10,642 nucleotides of DNA from positions 1 through 10,642 of the forward strand of contig DMTJ01000129.1 in assembly GCA_003477185.1 (NCBI GenBank), given 5' to 3'. The position numbers and the translations under genes are program-made. The notes under the pieces are model-generated. The model was not told the origin of the DNA. It did no database searches and saw nothing but the letters and a program-made list of their open reading frames with translations. Position 1 is the stretch's first letter, and every line of letters begins with the position of its first letter. Positions 7,440 to 10,642 of this stretch are shown one piece after another. This stretch comes from Lentisphaeria bacterium. Lineage in GTDB: Bacteria; Verrucomicrobiota; Lentisphaeria; JABSQK01; UBA12247.

Positions 7440-8459
7440 TCAGGCCGTGGGCTCGGCGGCCTCTTCTTGGCTCTTAGCGCCTTTGCGCTTGGTGCAGGCG
7501 AAGACGATCCCGCCGATGACGCTCCAGATGACCATGGCACCGGTTCCGAGCAATGGCAGCAATGCGGACTTCGCAGGCTCGACGTTGCAGTCGGTGAAGA
7601 TCGCGTTGAACACCGCGTCGCGAATTCCAAGCCCACCGGGCACCACGGGGATGCTGGCAATGGCATTGGCCACCTGCGTGGTCAGGAAATACAGGTTTGC
7701 CCCGACATTTTCGATATGGAGGCCCTGGCCAATAGCCATGTAGGAGATCGCGAGGCTACCGTGCACCAGCACAGACAGCGCAATGACGGCAGCGATCGCG
7801 CTGCGACGTTCACGATAGAGGTCAAGCGCTGCCACCAGACGGCCAAACACCGCGCACACCGAGTCAGGCAGCAACCGCTGCGCGAGATTGATCAGACTGC
7901 GGATTCCCGGCAGGCGCTCTAGCGCGACGTGGAATTCAAGCGCGAGCAGCCCCACAACACCGCAGCCACTCAGGGCTGCGATCCAGTACACGGCCACGCG
8001 AATCCTTGGATCCTGGGAGGCCTGAACATAGTCCCACGAGATTGCCGTCGACACCAACGCGATCAACAACAGCCCCAGCAATCCCATCACCCGGTCCAGC
8101 ATGATCGTAAGCACCGCAGCCGCCTGTTTGCTCCCGGCGTGATCACGGATGTAGACCATCTTGACCAAGTCTCCGCTGACAGAGCCCGGAATCGCGATGT
8201 TAAAGAACTGGCCGATCAGATTAAGCTTCACGATATCCATGATCCGCGTCTCGATCCCCTGCACCGCCAGCAGGATGCGCCAGCGAAACACGCCAATGAG
8301 CAGCACCCAGCCATAGAGGACGACCGCTAACGCTACCCAGAGCCAGTTGACCCCGTCGAGAGACTCAGGCTTGATTTCCTTCACCAGCGGACGGATCAGC
8401 AATCCGGCCAAACCAAAGGCAATTCCGAATCGCAAAACGGCGTAAATAAATCGTGTCAT
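7440..8459 (-). CDS. YbhN/LPG-synthase-type multipass membrane protein
   Basis: A 339-residue integral membrane protein of the lysylphosphatidylglycerol synthase transmembrane-region family (UPF0104/YbhN, flippase-like). Hydrophobic segments fill most of the length. Family blocks visible are FRWRILL (58-64), the glycine-rich LIGQFFNIAIPGSVSGDLVK (81-100), LDRVMGLLGL (121-130) and IPVVPGGLGIRDAVF (270-284), the usual P-PGG-G-R/E box near the C terminus. The soluble aminoacyl-transfer domain of true MprF is absent, so it is not by itself a lysyl-PG synthase. Relatives are thought to move or help modify lipids. The last 17 residues are charged and cytoplasmic-looking. ATG 8457-8459 is the only sensible start, though no strong ribosome site precedes it. 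It is divergent from the sigma gene and converges on the repeat region. Confidence 0.86.
   Translation of the reverse strand: MTRFIYAVLRFGIAFGLAGLLIRPLVKEIKPESLDGVNWLWVALAVVLYGWVLLIGVFRWRILLAVQGIETRIMDIVKLNLIGQFFNIAIPGSVSGDLVKMVYIRDHAGSKQAAAVLTIMLDRVMGLLGLLLIALVSTAISWDYVQASQDPRIRVAVYWIAALSGCGVVGLLALEFHVALERLPGIRSLINLAQRLLPDSVCAVFGRLVAALDLYRERRSAIAAVIALSVLVHGSLAISYMAIGQGLHIENVGANLYFLTTQVANAIASIPVVPGGLGIRDAVFNAIFTDCNVEPAKSALLPLLGTGAMVIWSVIGGIVFACTKRKGAKSQEEAAEPTA
7563..7575. repeat. iterated near-palindrome TGCGGACTTCGCA
   Basis: Exact copy inside the minus-strand YbhN-like gene, where it is read as GCG AAG TCC GCA. The GGA half is again on the plus strand, although the gene runs the other way. 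Confidence 0.6.
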
Positions 8460-8467
8460 AAACAGCG

Positions 8468-8500
8468 GTCAATTAGGGGTTTGTGGATTTAGCAATTGAC
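8468..8500. promoter_or_regulatory. 7-bp inverted repeat overlapping the sigma-gene -35 box
   Basis: GTCAATT (8468-8474) and AATTGAC (8494-8500) are perfect inverted copies separated by 19 bp. The right copy overlaps TTGACA. The left copy lies 9 bp upstream of the minus-strand start codon. This geometry could let one protein affect both divergent genes, but the arms are AT-simple and could be coincidental. Confidence 0.3.
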
Positions 8501-8524
8501 AAGGGGGAAGCGGTCTCATATATG
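8496..8524 (+). promoter_or_regulatory. sigma-70-type promoter for the sigma factor gene
   Basis: Consensus -35 TTGACA (8496-8501), a 17-bp spacer and -10 TATATG (8519-8524, four of six consensus positions). Transcription would start near 8531 and give a leader of about 65 bases. The early leader can form a TGGGG/CCCCA hairpin (8532-8536 with 8548-8552). The -10 lies within the palindrome CATATATG, so weak divergent activity is possible. This is the best promoter I can see in the window. Confidence 0.65.
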
Positions 8525-8596
8525 TCTTTTCTGGGGATCGTGCCCGCCCCCACCACATTATCAACGCTCTAGGCCCAGAAGGCGGAACTGTATCGC

Positions 8597-9805
8597 GTGA
8601 ATGACCCGATGAAAGCCTACATGCAGGAGATTAACGAGGTACCGTTGATCACTCGCGAGGAAGAAGTCGAGTTGGCGGCGCTGATTAAAGGCGGCAGCCA
8701 CGAGGCGAAGAATAAACTGATTCAGGCAAATCTTCGGCTGGTGGTAAAGATTGCCCATGACTTCAAGGGGCTCGGTCTGCCGCTGCTGGATTTGATCTCT
8801 GAGGGAAACATCGGCCTCGTGCGCGCGGCGGAAAAGTTCGACCCAGAAAAAGGCGCAAAGTTCAGTAGCTACTCAGCTTGGTGGATTAAGCAGTCAATGC
8901 GGCGAGCATTGTCGCAGAAGAGTCGAACCATCCGCATTCCGGTAGCATCCGCAAGTCGCGTTCACAAAATCCGCACGGCCAAGATCGAGCTGGCAGAAAA
9001 GCTGGGCCGACTTCCGACTGACGGTGAGATAGCGCTCCGTTTGGATCTGACGCTGCGCACCGTGGCGGGGTTGAAGATGGCCGACCTGCGGACGTTTTCG
9101 TTGCAGGATCAGATCCAACGCGGCGAGGCAGGAAGCTTCGAGGATTTGATCGCCGACACCAACGCTGTGACGCCAGACAAACGGATGGCCCAAGCAGAGT
9201 CTCTGGACCGCATGCGAAGCCTGCTGCACCTGCTGGATGAGCGCGAGCAGACCATCCTCACCTACCGATTTGGGCTTAATCATCATCCGCGCAAGACCTT
9301 GGAAGAAGTGAGCGAACTCATCGGACGCACACGGGAACGGGTGCGACAGATTCAGATTCAGGCGCTGCGCAAGATGCGTAAGCTAATCGAGGACGATGGT
9401 CCAGACTGGGATAATAGCGCCGAGGATGACGAGGACGAAATCCCCGGAATTCCTGCATTGTCGACGAATAATGGTGAGGTGCCGTGGGACAACAGGCGCT
9501 TGCTCGGCTATGAGTCTAAAGAGCTGTACTTCGACCCCACACCGATCACCAAGCTCGGCCTCTCCACGCGCGCCTCAAACGCGATGCGGAATGCGGGTCT
9601 GCGCACAGTCGCGCAGTTGGTCTACAAAAGTGAAGGCGAGTTGATGCACCTGCGGGCCTTTGGCGATCGCTGCCTCACTGAGGTCAGGGATGCGCTGCAG
9701 ATACGTCTTAAAGAGCTATTGGAAGCGGAAACAGCCGAAGCGGATGCGGGAACAGCCCAACTGGGGGAGGCAGCGGAAGCGGAGCTGGAGGCAGCGGCAG
9801 AGTGA
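8597..9805 (+). CDS. sigma-70 family RNA polymerase sigma factor with C-terminal alpha-CTD-like domain
   Basis: A 402-residue protein. Residues 3-31 are region 1.2 (DPMKAYMQEINEVPLITREEE). Region 2 spans about 38-107: RLVVKIA, LDLISEGNIGLVRA and the -10-recognition helix FSSYSAWWIKQSMRRAL. Region 3 starts at TIRIPVASASRVHK (111-124). Region 4 ends with the -35-recognition helix TLEEVSELIGRTRERVRQIQ (234-253). Region 1.1 is absent. Residues 264-310 are a strongly acidic linker. Residues 311-375 align without gaps to E. coli alpha-CTD (offset 60): R325, N328, G356, R358 and E362 sit at alpha R265, N268, G296, K298 and E302, the DNA-contact residues. A Glu/Ala tail (376-402) follows. GTG 8597 is the first start after an in-frame TAG at 8570; ATG 8609 would cut into region 1.2. 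Whether it is the housekeeping or an alternative sigma cannot be told from this window. Confidence 0.95.
   Translation: MNDPMKAYMQEINEVPLITREEEVELAALIKGGSHEAKNKLIQANLRLVVKIAHDFKGLGLPLLDLISEGNIGLVRAAEKFDPEKGAKFSSYSAWWIKQSMRRALSQKSRTIRIPVASASRVHKIRTAKIELAEKLGRLPTDGEIALRLDLTLRTVAGLKMADLRTFSLQDQIQRGEAGSFEDLIADTNAVTPDKRMAQAESLDRMRSLLHLLDEREQTILTYRFGLNHHPRKTLEEVSELIGRTRERVRQIQIQALRKMRKLIEDDGPDWDNSAEDDEDEIPGIPALSTNNGEVPWDNRRLLGYESKELYFDPTPITKLGLSTRASNAMRNAGLRTVAQLVYKSEGELMHLRAFGDRCLTEVRDALQIRLKELLEAETAEADAGTAQLGEAAEAELEAAAE
9527..9721 (+). other. alpha-CTD-like helix-hairpin-helix domain within the sigma factor
   Basis: Encodes residues 311-375, starting YFDPTPITKLGLSTRASNAM and ending in an ELLEAE helix. 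Compared from memory with E. coli RpoA 249-305: shared FDP, a central L-R--N box, the AxxIxTVxxLV-like helix 2-3 region (RTVAQLVYKSEGELM) and the hairpin FGDRCLTEV against LGKKSLTEI. The acidic residues D258, D259 and E261 of alpha are replaced here by T318, K319 and G321. Confidence 0.85.
9787..9791 (+). promoter_or_regulatory. mvaD: Shine-Dalgarno deciding the mvaD start
   Basis: GGAGG lies ten bases before GTG 9802, inside the 3' end of the sigma gene. The later in-frame GTG 9850 has no comparable site. This supports the start that overlaps the sigma stop codon. Confidence 0.6.
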
Positions 9806-10642
9806 CGGAGCGTTGTTCGTACGCGGCGCGCTACATCAACCGTGGGCAAGTGAGCGCAAGCGCGACGGCGTTTGCCCCGGCAAACATTGCCCTGTGCAAA
9901 TACTGGGGGAAGCGGAACCGGACGCTAAACTTGCCGCTCACGTCAAGCCTGTCCGTGTCTCTAGGAACGCATGGCACCACCACCACCATCGAGTTTTCCG
10001 AGCACGATACGCTGACTCTGAACGAGAAGCAGATCGGGCTGGAGTCGACCAATGCCTCGGCTAGGGCCTTCGCTGAGCGACTCTGGGAATACATCGACCT
10101 GTTCCGGGAGCCCGGCGAGTGCCTGGCCGTTCGCACGAGCAACACCATTCCTACCGCTGCCGGTCTGGCGTCGTCCGCATCAGGCTTTGCCGCTTGCACC
10201 AAGGCGCTAAACGATCTGTTCGGCTGGCAGGCAGATGATGCTGCGCTTTCGCGCCTGGCACGACTGGGAAGCGGCAGCGCCTGCCGCTCACTTTGGCACG
10301 GGTTTGCTCGCTGGAACGCAGGAGTGCGCGAGGATGGCGACGATTGTTATGCCGAGCCATTCGGCTCAGATTGGCCCGATCTGCGTCTCGCAGTCTGCCC
10401 CGTCGACACCAGCCAGAAGCCGGTTTCGTCCCGCGACGCGATGAACGCGACTGTGGCCAATAGCCCACTTTTCCGGGGCTGGGAAGCCTGCGTCACGCGC
10501 GACCTGTGCGCGATCGAGACATCGATTATTAACCAGGATTTTGAGCGATTGGGCAAGACCGCGGAGCGCAACGCGCTGGCGATGCATGCGACCATGCTTG
10601 GCTGCGAGACACCGATTCTTTACTGGTTGCCAGCCACGGTGG
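9802..10642 (+). CDS. mvaD: diphosphomevalonate decarboxylase (3' end outside window)
   Basis: GHMP-superfamily enzyme that turns mevalonate 5-diphosphate into isopentenyl diphosphate with ATP, the last step of the classical mevalonate route. The frame stays open to the window edge (280 codons). Motifs from GTG 9802: APANIALCKYWGKRN (25-39) followed by LPLTSSLSVSL, the ATP/phosphate loop NTIPTAAGLASSASGFA (114-130), and GSGSACRSLWHGFARW (156-171), all diagnostic of MvaD rather than mevalonate kinase. The catalytic Asp lies in the part not included here. GTG 9802 overlaps the sigma TGA as GTGA and has GGAGG upstream. GTG 9850 would remove 16 residues that precede the conserved core and remains possible. 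The gene is probably cotranscribed with, and translationally coupled to, the sigma gene. Confidence 0.93.
   Translation, partial: MTERCSYAARYINRGQVSASATAFAPANIALCKYWGKRNRTLNLPLTSSLSVSLGTHGTTTTIEFSEHDTLTLNEKQIGLESTNASARAFAERLWEYIDLFREPGECLAVRTSNTIPTAAGLASSASGFAACTKALNDLFGWQADDAALSRLARLGSGSACRSLWHGFARWNAGVREDGDDCYAEPFGSDWPDLRLAVCPVDTSQKPVSSRDAMNATVANSPLFRGWEACVTRDLCAIETSIINQDFERLGKTAERNALAMHATMLGCETPILYWLPATV

Noticed and set aside
8886..8913. CAATGC-GGCGA-GCATTG dyad inside the sigma gene
   Set aside because: It is a single short palindrome within conserved region 2-3 coding sequence and is likely to be chance.
463..9670. GCGATCGC occurs at 463, 5246, 7792 and 9663, like the HIP1 core
   Set aside because: Four copies is above a simple expectation, but the count is small and CGATCG is common in this composition. 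It is not strong enough to claim without a genome-wide count.
9960..9990. ACC repeat run in mvaD as a contingency repeat
   Set aside because: Only four ACC codons (a Thr run, residues 59-62), which is too short to suggest phase variation.
1..10642. CRISPR arrays, tRNA, rRNA and phage genes
   Set aside because: No regularly spaced direct repeats, cloverleaf-like segments, rRNA-like conserved blocks or phage structural or integrase motifs were seen.

Overview
The window is a GC-rich (roughly 60 %) stretch of a bacterial chromosome. It holds six intact or edge-cut protein genes that can be recognised from conserved motifs, one probably truncated membrane gene, and about 0.5 kb of non-coding DNA dominated by a large inverted repeat. 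The gene set (PreP-type M16C peptidase, MsbA-like exporter with an unusually long glycine-rich loop, a sigma factor with an added alpha-CTD-like domain, mevalonate-pathway decarboxylase) fits a Gram-negative outside the Proteobacteria. A Verrucomicrobiota/Opitutae-like host is my best guess, but this is inference from gene style, not a search result.

Layout. Positions 1-89 carry the 5' end of an unidentified minus-strand reading frame. Positions 99/156-6298 form a tight plus-strand operon. A 970-residue presequence-protease-like zinc peptidase ends in a TGA that overlaps the ATG of an ABC exporter. Three bases after the exporter comes a succinate-semialdehyde-type aldehyde dehydrogenase. Positions 6329-6913 hold a CreD-like C-terminal membrane fragment. 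Positions 6914-7439 contain no credible gene, but they hold a two-tier inverted repeat bracketed by a 9-bp direct repeat, resembling a small mobile or MITE-like element. A YbhN/LPG-synthase-type membrane protein (7440-8459, minus) converges on this region. From a shared 137-bp intergenic region with a good TTGACA-17-TATATG promoter, a sigma-70 family factor (8597-9805) is read divergently. It is followed, through a GTGA stop/start overlap, by mvaD (9802 to the window edge).

How the parts may work together. The peptidase-exporter-dehydrogenase cluster is translationally linked, but the sequence names no common pathway. The sigma factor and mvaD appear to be cotranscribed, putting isoprenoid synthesis under the same promoter as a transcription factor.

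Most unusual items. (1) The sigma factor carries an acidic linker and then a complete domain that aligns without gaps to the DNA-binding part of the RNA polymerase alpha C-terminal domain. It keeps the DNA-contact residues but lacks the acidic residues that normally touch sigma. (2) A 13-bp near-palindrome, TGCGGASTTCGCA, occurs four times exactly and about eight more times in degenerate form, in several reading frames and on both gene strands. It is a candidate genome-wide iterated DNA motif. (3) The inverted-repeat element lies at 7082-7283.
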